This document shows, piece by piece, positions 36,249 to 45,486 of a stretch of 51,781 nt of DNA. Origin of the DNA: Paracoccus marcusii (GTDB taxonomy: Bacteria > Pseudomonadota > Alphaproteobacteria > Rhodobacterales > Rhodobacteraceae); contig NZ_VDDD01000006.1 of the NCBI RefSeq assembly GCF_006151785.1, forward strand, positions 1-51,781, in the 5' to 3' direction. The translations under genes were made by a program, and so were the position numbers. Within the stretch, counting starts at the first letter, position 1; each line of letters opens with the position of its first letter. The notes under the pieces are model-generated. The model was not told where the DNA came from and did not search any database. It saw nothing but the letters and a program-made list of their open reading frames with translations.

Positions 36249-36884
36249 TCAACTCCGCGCGGCCTCGACGAATGCGCGGATCAGCGCAACATCCTTGATG
36301 CCCGGTGCACATTCCACGCCCGAACTGACGTCCACGACAGGCGCCCCTGTCAGGCGCACGGCCTCGGCGACGTTGTCCGGTGTCAGTCCCCCGGCCAGCA
36401 TCCAGGGTCGCAACCAATGCCGCCCGACCAGCAGCCGCCAATCGAAGGCCAGCCCGTTCCCGCCCGGCAGATCGGCCCCCGCCGGCGGCTTGGCATCCAC
36501 CAGCAGCATGTCCGCCGCCACGCCGTAATCCATCAGCTGTGGCAGGTCCGCCGGACCCGACAGACCGACCGCCTTCATCACAGGCAGCCCCGTAAACGCC
36601 TTGACCTCGGCCACCCGCCCGGCGCTCTCATGGCCGTGGAGCTGGATAACGTCCAGCGCCGCGTGGTCCAGCACCTCTCGCAGCAAATCGTCCGACGGAT
36701 CGACGAACAGTCCCACGCGGGCGACCCCAACGGGAACCTCCGCCGTCAGCGCTGCGGCTTGGGTCGGGGTCACTGCACGCGGCGACTTGGGAAAGAATAC
36801 GAACCCCAAAAAGCGCGCACCAGCATCGACGGCCGCCGCGACATGGCGTTCCTCGGACAGCCCGCAGATCTTGACCTCGGCCAC
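36249..36884 (-). CDS. trpF: Phosphoribosylanthranilate isomerase
   Basis: 211 aa cytosolic TIM-barrel enzyme, third step from chorismate in tryptophan synthesis. The N-terminal MAEVKICGLSEERHV holds the catalytic Cys; the catalytic Asp lies in VDVSSGVECAPGIKD near the C-terminus. The VIQLHGHES motif is typical. It follows lapA by 3 bases, an arrangement (rpsA, ihfB, lapA, trpF) common in alphaproteobacteria. Its stop is about 100 bases upstream of the predicted GTA promoter. Confidence 0.95.
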   Translation of the reverse strand: MAEVKICGLSEERHVAAAVDAGARFLGFVFFPKSPRAVTPTQAAALTAEVPVGVARVGLFVDPSDDLLREVLDHAALDVIQLHGHESAGRVAEVKAFTGLPVMKAVGLSGPADLPQLMDYGVAADMLLVDAKPPAGADLPGGNGLAFDWRLLVGRHWLRPWMLAGGLTPDNVAEAVRLTGAPVVDVSSGVECAPGIKDVALIRAFVEAARS

Positions 36885-36887
36885 GCC

Positions 36888-37271
36888 TCAGCGAACCGCA
36901 GGCAGGGCCGCGCCCTTGGCCGGGGCAGGCTCGTCCAAGATCGCCAGAACTTCGTCACGCGGGGCGGCATGGCGGTCGCGCAGATGCCCGACCTCGCTCT
37001 CAAGACGCACGACCTCGGCGTTGCGCTGCCGCGCCTCGCGGCGGAAATGCGCCTCGCGCAGCCACTCCCAGACCAGACCGGCCAGCATGCCCAGGGCAAA
37101 GGCCACGAAGATCACCAGGAACAGCGGCACCGTCAGCGACCACGTGCCGCCCAGATACTGTCCGAAATTGGCCGGGAACGCCGACAGGGTGACCATGTCA
37201 CGGTTGGCCAAGGCGACCGCCACCAGCACAAGCGCCAGTGCTGCGACAAAGATCAGACGGATGAAGCGCAT
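36888..37271 (-). CDS. lapA: LapA-domain inner-membrane protein
   Basis: 127 aa. Two membrane segments (about 3-23 and 47-70) are followed by a basic, coiled-coil-like cytoplasmic region (LREAHFRREARQRNAEVVRLE). This is the LapA/DUF1049 layout; LapA helps control lipopolysaccharide synthesis through LpxC turnover in E. coli, a role not shown for this group. The ATG at 37271 has GAGGAAA upstream; the open frame extends 18 codons further without support. Confidence 0.88.
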   Translation of the reverse strand: MRFIRLIFVAALALVLVAVALANRDMVTLSAFPANFGQYLGGTWSLTVPLFLVIFVAFALGMLAGLVWEWLREAHFRREARQRNAEVVRLESEVGHLRDRHAAPRDEVLAILDEPAPAKGAALPAVR

Positions 37272-37321
37272 TGAATTTCCTCGATATCGCAGACGGGCGG
37301 GATGCCCGGTAAACAGGGGCC

Positions 37322-37606
37322 TCAAGCGTCGCCGTTCAGGCGGTCGCGCAGCAGCTTACCGGTCTTGAAGAACGGAACGTGCTTTTCGTCAACCTCGACC
37401 GATTCCCCGGTGCGCGGATTGCGCCCCGTCCGGGAATCGCGCTTCTTGACAGAGAAGGCGCCAAAGCCGCGCAACTCGACCCGGTCGCCCCGCGCCATCG
37501 CGTCGATGACCTCCTCGAAGATCGTGTTCACGATCCTCTCGACGTCGCGGCGGAATAGGTGGGGGTTTTCATCTGAGATCTTCTGGATCAGTTCGGACCG
37601 GATCAT
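37322..37606 (-). CDS. ihfB: Integration host factor beta subunit
   Basis: 94 aa nucleoid protein that pairs with IHF-alpha to bend DNA. The family signature is clear: [26 protein letters not shown] and GRNPRTGE, whose Pro intercalates in DNA. The ATG at 37606 follows GGGGGAAA. I recall that IHF is needed for GTA activation in Caulobacter, so its position two genes upstream of the GTA promoter is noteworthy. Confidence 0.95.
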   Translation of the reverse strand: MIRSELIQKISDENPHLFRRDVERIVNTIFEEVIDAMARGDRVELRGFGAFSVKKRDSRTGRNPRTGESVEVDEKHVPFFKTGKLLRDRLNGDA

Positions 37607-37670
37607 ATTTTCCCCCAATTGGACGGGTCTTCCTGCCGTCAAAGTCGGCACGTCAAACCGCAAGGCCGGT

Positions 37671-37699
37671 GCAATACCGCCCTTCATGTTTCCGTTCAA
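37671..37699 (-). promoter_or_regulatory. Possible ihfB promoter
   Basis: On the minus strand TTGAAC (37694-37699) and TATTGC (37671-37676) are 17 bases apart, 65 bases upstream of the ihfB start. The -10 match is weak (3/6), but the pattern is nearly the same as the candidate before rpsA (TTGAAA, 17 bases, TATTGG). Confidence 0.35.
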
Positions 37700-37790
37700 C
37701 GCCCGACAGAAGTCACTGGTTTCATAGCGTTGCCAGCTTTGCCCCAAACGCGCAAGCGGGATGGCGCGCATCCGCCCGGCCGTAGGCAAG

Positions 37791-37822
37791 AAAAAGCCCG
37801 CCCCGGACGAACCGGGGCGGGC
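37791..37822 (-). terminator. Intrinsic terminator of rpsA
   Basis: GCCCGCCCCGG (37796-37806) pairs perfectly over 11 bp with CCGGGGCGGGC (37812-37822), loop ACGAA. Five U follow on the minus strand (plus-strand AAAAA at 37791-37795). It lies 23 bases after the rpsA stop. Confidence 0.92.
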
Positions 37823-37845
37823 AAGGATCGATCGGGTTGGGCCGA

Positions 37846-39525
37846 TCAGCTGTTGCGGTTCAGTGCCGCACCCAGGATGTCGCCCAGGGACGCGCCCGAA
37901 TCCGAGCTGCCATAGGTGTCGATGGCTTCCTTTTCCTCGGCGATCTCGCGGGCCTTGATCGACAGGCCAAGACGGCGGGTCTTGGTGTCGACGTTGGTCA
38001 CGCGGGCGTCGACCTTGTCGCCGACGCTGAAACGCTCGGGGCGCTGGTCGGCACGGTCGCGGGCCAGGTCGCTGCGGCGGATGAACGACTTGACGCCGTT
38101 GTACTCGACCTCGATGCCACCCTCTTCGATCGCGGTGACTTCGGCGGTGACGATGGTGCCACGCTTCACGCCATCAACGGCCTCGGCCATGTTCTCGTTT
38201 TCCAACGACTTGATGGACAGGCTGATGCGCTCCTTCTCGACGTCCACGTCCTGGACGACCGCCTTGACGACGTCGCCCTTGCGGAAGTCCTGGATCGCGT
38301 CTTCGCCGCGGGCATCCCAGCTGATGTCCGACAGGTGGACCATGCCGTCGATGTCGCCTTCCAGGCCGATGAACAGACCGAACTCGGTGATGTTCTTGAC
38401 CTCGCCCTCGATGACGGTGCCGGTCGGGTGGGTTTCGGCGAACACTTCCCACGGGTTGCGCATCGTCTGCTTCAGGCCCAGGGACACGCGGCGCTTGGCC
38501 TCGTCGATCTCCAGAACCATCACTTCGACTTCCTGCGAGGTCGAGACGATCTTGCCCGGGTGGACGTTCTTCTTGGTCCAGCTCATTTCCGAAACGTGGA
38601 CCAGACCCTCGACACCGGCTTCCAGCTCCACGAAGGCGCCGTAATCGGTGATGTTGGTCACGCGGCCCTGGTGGACCGACTCGATCGGGAACTTGTCGGC
38701 GACCGTATCCCACGGATCGGCCTGCAGCTGCTTCATGCCCAGGCTGATGCGGTGGCTGTCCTTGTTGATCTTGATGACCTGGACCTTGACGGTCTCGCCG
38801 ATCGCCAGGATCTCGGACGGGTGGTTGACGCGACGCCAGGCCATGTCGGTGACGTGCAGCAGGCCGTCGACGCCGCCCAGGTCAACGAACGCACCGTATT
38901 CGGTGATGTTCTTGACCACGCCGTCGATCGACTGACCTTCGGTCAGGTTCGCGATGACTTCGGCGCGCTGTTCGGCGCGGCTCTCTTCCAGGATGGCGCG
39001 GCGCGACACGACGATGTTGCCGCGGCGACGGTCCATCTTCAGGATCTGGAACGGCTGCTTCAGACCCATCAGCGGGCCGGCATCGCGCACGGGGCGCACA
39101 TCGACCTGCGAACCGGGCAGGAAGGCGACGGCACCGCCCAGGTCGACCGTGAAGCCGCCCTTGACGCGACCGAAGATGGCGCCCTCGACGCGCTCTTCGC
39201 TTTCGTAGGCCTTCTCCAGACGATCCCAGGCTTCCTCGCGGCGGGCCTTCTCACGGCTGATCGACGCTTCGCCGCGGGCGTTCTCGACGCGGTCCAGATA
39301 GACCTCGACCTCGTCGCCGACCTTGATGCTGGGCTCTTCGCCGGGATTGGCAAATTCCTTCAGATCGACGCGGCCTTCCATCTTGTAGCCGACGTCGATG
39401 ATGGCCTGGCCTGCCTCGATGGCAATGACGCGGCCTTTGACAACGCTGCCCTCGTCGGGGGTGTCAATCTCGAGGCTTTCATTCAGAAGGGCCTCGAACT
39501 CCTCCATGGTCGCTTTAGCGCACAT
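37846..39525 (-). CDS. rpsA: 30S ribosomal protein S1
   Basis: 559 aa, six S1 RNA-binding domains as in other proteobacteria; repeats are visible as [51 protein letters not shown] and [17 protein letters not shown]. It docks mRNA to the 30S subunit. Start [10 protein letters not shown] at 39525 has AAGGA at 11-base spacing; an internal Met 6 codons later is possible. It has its own terminator, and a possible promoter lies at 39681-39709. Confidence 0.96.
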   Translation of the reverse strand: MCAKATMEEFEALLNESLEIDTPDEGSVVKGRVIAIEAGQAIIDVGYKMEGRVDLKEFANPGEEPSIKVGDEVEVYLDRVENARGEASISREKARREEAWDRLEKAYESEERVEGAIFGRVKGGFTVDLGGAVAFLPGSQVDVRPVRDAGPLMGLKQPFQILKMDRRRGNIVVSRRAILEESRAEQRAEVIANLTEGQSIDGVVKNITEYGAFVDLGGVDGLLHVTDMAWRRVNHPSEILAIGETVKVQVIKINKDSHRISLGMKQLQADPWDTVADKFPIESVHQGRVTNITDYGAFVELEAGVEGLVHVSEMSWTKKNVHPGKIVSTSQEVEVMVLEIDEAKRRVSLGLKQTMRNPWEVFAETHPTGTVIEGEVKNITEFGLFIGLEGDIDGMVHLSDISWDARGEDAIQDFRKGDVVKAVVQDVDVEKERISLSIKSLENENMAEAVDGVKRGTIVTAEVTAIEEGGIEVEYNGVKSFIRRSDLARDRADQRPERFSVGDKVDARVTNVDTKTRRLGLSIKAREIAEEKEAIDTYGSSDSGASLGDILGAALNRNS

Positions 39526-39680
39526 ACGTATTCAGTATCCTTTGTGTCTGTTTTCCGGCCTGACGGTTGGCTCCGCCGGTCTTTATGGTGCCGTTGGGGC
39601 AACGCCAAAGGGTCGCGGCATGACGCCCGACCCGTTGGAATGCGGTCTGTTCTGACCATGTCGCCCGTGTGACTGCGGCC

Positions 39681-39709
39681 CCAATACCCGTGTTTGACGC
39701 CAATTTCAA
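39681..39709 (-). promoter_or_regulatory. Possible rpsA promoter
   Basis: On the minus strand TTGAAA (39704-39709) and TATTGG (39681-39686) are 17 bases apart, about 155 bases upstream of the rpsA start and directly after the phosphoesterase stop. It resembles the ihfB candidate. Weak -10 match, so low confidence. Confidence 0.35.
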
Positions 39710-39712
39710 CGC

Positions 39713-40504
39713 CTAAACGCGTTTCCACACGCCCGACGCGCGGCTGTAATCCGCGATCTCGGGGGCGCCGAAATCGCCCGCGTCCATCGGCGCGTCATGC
39801 CGCTCCAGCCGCAGGTCGGGTCCGTCGATCTCCAGCAGCACGAACTCGTTCTGCCTGTCGGTGATACGCGCACACAGCGCCGTGCCGGTCTGGATCTGCA
39901 GCACGCGCGGATGGCGGCCCGTCGCCAGCAACGCGTCCGTCGCCCACCGGTGCAGATGCCCCGACAGGACCACCTGCACCCCCGACGCCTCCAGCCGGTA
40001 CAGCGCCTCTGACGCGCGCCGTGCCAGCGCCTTGTCGACCCGCGGCAGCTGCTGCAGCGGATGATGCAGCGCCACGATATTCGTGCCCATCGCGTCGACA
40101 TTGCCGATGACGCGGCCGATCTCGCCCTCGCGGATCTTGCCGCGCTGCCAGGCATAGGGATCGGCGCTGTTCAGCGCCATGACCCGCACGTCGCCCGCCC
40201 GCCCCACCGGGGTCAGCACGGGACCGAAATGCCGCCGGAACCCCGCAAAGGGCCAGAACATCCGCGCCACAAGGTTCCATGCCGGTACGTCGTGATTGCC
40301 CGGCATGCACATCAAGGGCGCCTCGATGCGGTCAAGAAAGGCGCGTGCCTGCCGCATCTGCGCAGGCAGCGCGCGATGCGTGATGTCGCCGCCGATGACC
40401 ACCAGGTCGGGGCGCAGCGCCGCAATCCGCGCCAGCAGCGGCTCCTCCAACGCGGCACGGTGAAATCCGAAATGCAGGTCGGTCAGGTGAAGAATGCGCG
40501 TCAC
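39713..40504 (-). CDS. Calcineurin-like metallophosphoesterase
   Basis: 263 aa cytosolic phosphoesterase. All dinuclear-metal motifs are present: HLTDLHFGFH, GGDITHRA, PGNHDVPAW, ALHHPLQ and SGHLHRW. This is the class III cyclic-nucleotide phosphodiesterase-like subgroup, but substrates vary and cannot be read from the sequence. It follows the lipid-kinase gene by 6 bases, so the two are probably an operon. Confidence 0.92.
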   Translation of the reverse strand: MTRILHLTDLHFGFHRAALEEPLLARIAALRPDLVVIGGDITHRALPAQMRQARAFLDRIEAPLMCMPGNHDVPAWNLVARMFWPFAGFRRHFGPVLTPVGRAGDVRVMALNSADPYAWQRGKIREGEIGRVIGNVDAMGTNIVALHHPLQQLPRVDKALARRASEALYRLEASGVQVVLSGHLHRWATDALLATGRHPRVLQIQTGTALCARITDRQNEFVLLEIDGPDLRLERHDAPMDAGDFGAPEIADYSRASGVWKRV

Positions 40505-40510
40505 CGGTGG

Positions 40511-41497
40511 TCAGCCCTTCGGCTGCTCGGTCTTGCTGACCCCATCGCGGGGCAGCAGGACCTTGAGCCCGTCATGGCGCACCTTCAGCCGGAAGGGGCT
40601 CTCCAACGCCGTCTTCTCGCCGTCGTGGGCGATCAGCTGGCGCCGCTTGGGCGTCTCGATGGTTAGCTCGTCCGTCAGGATCAGGTCGAAATCGTCGTTC
40701 TTGGCGCTCTTGCCCATCGCCATGCGCAGGGCGGACCGCATCAGCGGCAGGGGGTGCTTCGCCTTGGCGATCAGCACCGCGAATTCGCCGCGCCGGATCT
40801 CCTCCGCCCCTTCCAGCCCAAAGCTGTCCAGCTGATAGGCGCTGCGCGCGACAAAGACCAAGGCACTGGTATAGCGGCTCTCCTGCCCGTCGACGCGGGC
40901 GACCAGCTGCATCGGGCGGCGCAGACGCCGCAGCGCCACCAGCACCGACCAATAGGCCGCCATCCGCGACCGCCCCCACCGCTTGTAGATCCCCTCGCGC
41001 GTCTTCAGGATCTGCGGATAGGCGCCCAGACTGACATTGTTTAGAAAGATCAGCCCGTTGACGTCTCCGACATCGACCGCCTCGACCCGCGCGTCCAAAA
41101 TCGTGTCCAGCGCCTCCTCGACGGTCTCTCCGACGCCCAGGTCGCGGGCAAAATAGTTGAACGTCCCGCCCGGCAGGACGCCCATCACGACGTCGCGATC
41201 AACCAGCGCCCCGGCCACCGCCGATTGCGTGCCGTCGCCACCCGCGGCGATCACCAGGTCGAACCCCTCGGTCGCGACCTTGCGCGCCAGCGCGGGCAGG
41301 TCGCTCCCCTTCCGGCTCTCGCGCAGCTCGAAGCTGCCGCAGGCCGGAGCGAGCCGTTCGTTCAGCATCTCACGCAGCTCGACATGCTTCTTCTTGCCCG
41401 ATCCGCGGTTCATCACAACACAAACCTTGGCACTGGCCAGGTCGAACCCATCGGTCTTGTGCTGCATCGCTGGACTGTCCCCGGCCGTGATTGTCAT
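40511..41497 (-). CDS. Diacylglycerol/lipid kinase family protein
   Basis: About 328 aa. The DAGK catalytic domain is at the N-terminus with VVMNRGSGKKK and the nucleotide-binding AAGGDGTQSAVAGAL, followed by LPGGTFNYFARDLG. The C-terminal beta domain has SPFRLKVRHDGLKVLLP. It phosphorylates a lipid or sphingoid substrate; which one is unknown. The start is uncertain: ATG at 41497 (MTITAG) or 41467 (MQHKTDGF), neither with a strong Shine-Dalgarno. Confidence 0.88.
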   Translation of the reverse strand: MTITAGDSPAMQHKTDGFDLASAKVCVVMNRGSGKKKHVELREMLNERLAPACGSFELRESRKGSDLPALARKVATEGFDLVIAAGGDGTQSAVAGALVDRDVVMGVLPGGTFNYFARDLGVGETVEEALDTILDARVEAVDVGDVNGLIFLNNVSLGAYPQILKTREGIYKRWGRSRMAAYWSVLVALRRLRRPMQLVARVDGQESRYTSALVFVARSAYQLDSFGLEGAEEIRRGEFAVLIAKAKHPLPLMRSALRMAMGKSAKNDDFDLILTDELTIETPKRRQLIAHDGEKTALESPFRLKVRHDGLKVLLPRDGVSKTEQPKG

Positions 41498-41538
41498 CTG
41501 CTGGGCACCGAACACCCGACCCCGCCGCAGGGTTGCAT

Positions 41539-41742
41539 CTACAGCAGCCGGGCCGCCGCCTCGGCCGACGGTTTCAGCCCCTGCCCGCCGCCGCCGACAA
41601 AGGCGACCAGCTGTTCGCGCATCCGCGGCTCCCAGAAATCGCGCAGATGGGCGGCGATCTTTTCAGGTGCTGCGCCGCCGGGCTGGGTGTCAAAGAAACC
41701 GGCGATCTGGTTGACCATCAGGACCATCTTGTCAGGCGACAT
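41539..41742 (-). CDS. fdsD: Formate dehydrogenase delta subunit
   Basis: 67 aa. The MVNQIAGFFDTQPGGAAPEK start and FWEPRMREQLVAF motif identify the FdsD family. FdsD is a small accessory needed, with FdsC, for making active molybdenum formate dehydrogenase. ATG at 41742 overlaps the fdsC stop by 11 bases, fixing the start. Confidence 0.9.
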   Translation of the reverse strand: MSPDKMVLMVNQIAGFFDTQPGGAAPEKIAAHLRDFWEPRMREQLVAFVGGGGQGLKPSAEAAARLL

Positions 41743-42556
41743 CGGACACCTCGGCGCGCAGCCGTTCGGGGTGGGAAAACAGATCAAAGCCCTCGCCGCG
41801 GGCAAAGGCCGCCAGGGTGATGCCCGCGCCCTGCGCCAGGCGCAGCGCATGGGCGGTGGGGGCGGACACGGCGATCAGCACCGCGCCCCCGGCCAGGGCG
41901 CATTTCTGCACCATCTCGACGGACACGCGGCTGGTCAGCACAAAGGCGCCCTGCCCTGCATCCATGCCCTGCCGCGCCATCGCGCCGATCAGCTTGTCCA
42001 AGGCGTTGTGGCGGCCCACATCCTCGCGCGCCAGCACGATCCCCCGTCCGGGAATCATGAAGCCCGCCGCATGGACCGCGCGGGTCCGGTCATGCAATGG
42101 CTGCCAGCCGCGCAGATCGTCAGTCGCCCGCGCGATCTGGCTCGCATCCAGCACCGGCCCAGCGCCCGACAGGTCGGGCAACGCGCGCACCGCCTCCTCA
42201 AGGCTGTCGATCCCGCACAGCCCGCAGCCCACCGGCCCCGCCATGAAGCGGCGCCGCGCCGCCAGCGCGTCGGTGCGGTCATCCGCGATCCACATCTGCG
42301 CCTCGACGCCGCGGGGATGGGCCAGAACCTCCAGCCGCTCGATCTGGGCCGGGTCGGTCACGATCCCCTCGGTCAGGGAAAAGCCCACGGCGAAATCCTC
42401 CAGATCCGCGGGCGTGGCCATCATGACGGCCTGGGTGGACCCGCCATAGACCATCGCCACGGCCGTCTCCTCCGGCAGGGTCCGGGTGACATCCGCGCGG
42501 CTGGCCGCGCGGACATGGGTGGCGGGGGCTTGGGTCGTGGGGTCGGGCAGGTTCAT
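41732..42556 (-). CDS. fdhD: Formate dehydrogenase accessory sulfurtransferase FdhD/FdsC
   Basis: 274 aa cytosolic chaperone that sulfurates and delivers the molybdenum cofactor to FdsA. The FdhD Cys loop is GPVGCGLCGIDSLEE. The EDVGRHNALDKLIG and TSRVSVEMVQKCALAG regions are typical. The ATG at 42556 lies 2 bases after the fdsA stop with GGAG before it. In Rhodobacter the same position is called fdsC. Confidence 0.94.
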   Translation of the reverse strand: MNLPDPTTQAPATHVRAASRADVTRTLPEETAVAMVYGGSTQAVMMATPADLEDFAVGFSLTEGIVTDPAQIERLEVLAHPRGVEAQMWIADDRTDALAARRRFMAGPVGCGLCGIDSLEEAVRALPDLSGAGPVLDASQIARATDDLRGWQPLHDRTRAVHAAGFMIPGRGIVLAREDVGRHNALDKLIGAMARQGMDAGQGAFVLTSRVSVEMVQKCALAGGAVLIAVSAPTAHALRLAQGAGITLAAFARGEGFDLFSHPERLRAEVSDVA

Positions 42557-42558
42557 CG

Positions 42559-45486
42559 TCACTCCGCGGCTGACAGGATCCGCCGCGACCTTTCGGCCTG
42601 TGCAGTATAGCGTTCCTGCCAGTCCGACGGACCGTTCGAGGGGCTGACCTGCACCGCGGTGACCTTGTATTCCGGGCAATTCGTCGCCCAGTCCGAAAAA
42701 TCGGTCGTCACCACGTTAGCCTGCGTCGCCGGATGGTGGAAGGTCGTATAGACCACCCCCGGCGACACCCGTTCGGTCAGCGTCACCATCAGCGTGGTTT
42801 CCCCCGCCCGGCTGGCCAGCCGGACCCAGTCGCCGTCGCGGATGCCGCGGGTCTCGGCGTCATGCGGATGGATCTCCAGCACGTCCTGGCCGTGCCAGGC
42901 GGTGTTCTCGGTCCGCCGGGTCTGAGCGCCCACATTGTATTGCGACAGGATGCGCCCGGTGGTCAGCAGCAGCGGGAACCGCGGTCCGGTGCGTTCGTCG
43001 GTCGGGATGTATTCGGTGATCACGAAATGCCCGCGCCCCGACTGGAACCCGTCGACATGCATCAGCGGCGTGCCCGTGGGCGCGGCCTCGTTGCAGGGCC
43101 ACTGCACCGAGCCCAGCTCCTCCAGCCGATCATAGCTGACGCCCGCAAAGCTGGGCGTGGTCGCGGCGATCTCGTCCATGATCTGGGACGGGTGGGTGTA
43201 ATGCCACCCCGCCCCCATCGCGTTGGCCAGCATCTGGGTGATCTCCCAGTCCTCATAACCATTGCGGGGCGCCATGACCTTGCGCACGCGGTTGATACGG
43301 CGTTCGGCATTGGTGAAGGTCCCGTCCTTCTCCAGGAAGGACGACCCGGGCAAAAAGACATGCGCGTAATTCGCCGTCTCGTTCAGGAACAGGTCGTGGA
43401 CGATCACGCATTCCATCGCGGCAAGGCCCGCCGCCACGTGATGCGTGTCGGGATCGGATTGCAGGATGTCCTCCCCCTGGCAGTAAAGACCCTTGAACGT
43501 CCCCTCGACCGCGGCATCCAGCATGTTGGGAATGCGCAGGCCCGGCTCGGGGTCGATCTGGACCCCCCAGGCGTTCTCGAAGATCGCGCGCACGTCAGGC
43601 ATCTTGACGTGGCGGTATCCCGGCAGCTCGTGCGGGAACGACCCCATGTCGCAGGCGCCCTGCACGTTGTTCTGACCGCGCAGCGGGTTCACGCCCACGC
43701 CGGGCCGCCCGATATTGCCGGTCAGCATCGCAAGGTTCGCGATCGCCATCACGGTCGTCGACCCCTGGCTGTGCTCGGTCACGCCCAGCCCATAATAGAT
43801 CGCGCCGTTCCCGCCCGTCGCGAACAGCCGTGCGGCGGCGCGCAACTCTGCGGCGGGCACGCCGGTCAGGGTCTCGGTCGCCTCGGGGGCGTGGCGGGGA
43901 TCGGCGATGAACTCGGCGTAATGCTGGAACTCGTCCCAATCACAGCGGTCGCGGATATAGGCCTCGTCCATCAGCCCCTCGGTCACGATCACATGCGCCA
44001 TGGCGCTGATGACGGCGACGTTGGTGCCGGGGCGCAGTGGCAGGTGATGGGATGCCTCGACATGCGCGGACCGCACGATGTCGGTGCGGCGCGGATCGAC
44101 GACGATCAGCTTGGCCCCCTGGCGCAGGCGCTTCTTCAGACGGCTGGCAAAGACCGGGTGGCCGTCCGTCGGGTTGGCCCCGATGATCAGCACCACGTCG
44201 GTCTGTTCCACGCTGTCGAAATCCTGCGTCCCGGCCGAGGTGCCGAAGGTCTTGCCCAACCCGTATCCCGTGGGCGAATGGCACACCCGCGCGCAGGTGT
44301 CGGTGTTGTTGTTCAGGAACACCGCACGGGTCAGCTTCTGGACCAGATAGGTCTCCTCGTTCGTGCAGCGGCTGGAGGTGATGACCCCCACCGACCGCCG
44401 CCCATGCCGTTCCTGGATCCCGCGCATCCGATCGGCGGCAAAGGCCAGCGCCTCGTCCCAGGCGACCTCGCGCCACGGGTCCTCGATCCGCTCGCGGATC
44501 ATCGGTTTCAGGATGCGGTCCTGGTGAGCGGCATAGCCATAGGCGAACCGCCCCTTGACGCAGCTGTGCCCGCGGTTCGCCTTGCCGTGCTTGTAGGGCA
44601 CCATGCGCACCAGCTGGTCGCCGTTCATCTCGGCCTTGAAGCTGCAGCCGACGCCGCAATAGGCGCAGGTGGTGATGACCGACCGCGTGGGCGTGCCCAG
44701 TTCGGCCACCGACTTTTCCTGCAGGGTCGCGGTCGGGCAGGCCTGTACGCAGGCACCGCAGCTGACGCAATCGCTGGAGAAGAAATCGTCGGCGCTGGTC
44801 CCGGCGCTGACGCGGCTGTCAAAGCCCCGGCCCTCGATGGTCAGGGCGAACGTCCCCTGCACCTCGTCGCACGCCCGCACGCAGCGCGAACAGACGATGC
44901 ACTTGCTGGGATCATAGGTGAAATAGGGGTTGGAGTTGTCCTTGGGAATGAACTGCGGGTTGTCATGCCCCCCGCGCAGCCGGGCCTCGGCCTGCGACCG
45001 CGCGCCCGTTCCCGACGGATCGAAATGGTTGTCGCCCGGCGCATAGCGGACGTCGCGCAGGCCCACCTGCCCGGCCGTGTCCTGCAACTCGCAATCGCCA
45101 TTGGCCGAACAGGTCAGGCAGTCCAGCGGGTGGTCGCTGATATACAGCTCCATCACGCCCTTGCGCAGCTTGCGGATCTTGGCGGACTGCGTGTGAACCA
45201 CCATCCCCTCGGCCACGGGGGTCGTGCAGGATGCGGGCGTGCCGCGCCGCCCCTCGATCTCGACCACGCACAGGCGACACGACCCGAAGGCCTCCATGTT
45301 GTCGCTGGCGCACAACTTGGGGATCTGCACGTCGACCATCATGGCGGCGCGCATCACCGACGTTCCCTCGGGCACGATCACCGCAATGCCGTCGATGGTC
45401 AGGGCGACCGGGGCGCCGCTGCGCGCAGGCGTGCCCATGTCGCGGTCGTCGCCGGGCGCGAATTCCGGGATGATGAAGTCTTTCAT
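42559..45486 (-). CDS. fdsA: NAD-dependent formate dehydrogenase alpha subunit
   Basis: 975 aa catalytic molybdenum subunit oxidising formate to CO2. Cofactor sites in order: 2Fe-2S (C59, C70, C73, C87); the NuoG-like His/Cys cluster (HPLDCLTCSANGDC, about 119-132); two 4Fe-4S clusters (CIVCSRCVRAC near 196 and CVSCGACVQAC near 240); a further 4Fe-4S (CAYCGVGC near 274); and the bis-MGD domain. The Mo ligand is Cys402 next to His403 (CARVCHSPTG), so this is a Cys, not Sec, enzyme. It overlaps fdsB by 4 bases. Confidence 0.96.
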   Translation of the reverse strand: MKDFIIPEFAPGDDRDMGTPARSGAPVALTIDGIAVIVPEGTSVMRAAMMVDVQIPKLCASDNMEAFGSCRLCVVEIEGRRGTPASCTTPVAEGMVVHTQSAKIRKLRKGVMELYISDHPLDCLTCSANGDCELQDTAGQVGLRDVRYAPGDNHFDPSGTGARSQAEARLRGGHDNPQFIPKDNSNPYFTYDPSKCIVCSRCVRACDEVQGTFALTIEGRGFDSRVSAGTSADDFFSSDCVSCGACVQACPTATLQEKSVAELGTPTRSVITTCAYCGVGCSFKAEMNGDQLVRMVPYKHGKANRGHSCVKGRFAYGYAAHQDRILKPMIRERIEDPWREVAWDEALAFAADRMRGIQERHGRRSVGVITSSRCTNEETYLVQKLTRAVFLNNNTDTCARVCHSPTGYGLGKTFGTSAGTQDFDSVEQTDVVLIIGANPTDGHPVFASRLKKRLRQGAKLIVVDPRRTDIVRSAHVEASHHLPLRPGTNVAVISAMAHVIVTEGLMDEAYIRDRCDWDEFQHYAEFIADPRHAPEATETLTGVPAAELRAAARLFATGGNGAIYYGLGVTEHSQGSTTVMAIANLAMLTGNIGRPGVGVNPLRGQNNVQGACDMGSFPHELPGYRHVKMPDVRAIFENAWGVQIDPEPGLRIPNMLDAAVEGTFKGLYCQGEDILQSDPDTHHVAAGLAAMECVIVHDLFLNETANYAHVFLPGSSFLEKDGTFTNAERRINRVRKVMAPRNGYEDWEITQMLANAMGAGWHYTHPSQIMDEIAATTPSFAGVSYDRLEELGSVQWPCNEAAPTGTPLMHVDGFQSGRGHFVITEYIPTDERTGPRFPLLLTTGRILSQYNVGAQTRRTENTAWHGQDVLEIHPHDAETRGIRDGDWVRLASRAGETTLMVTLTERVSPGVVYTTFHHPATQANVVTTDFSDWATNCPEYKVTAVQVSPSNGPSDWQERYTAQAERSRRILSAAE

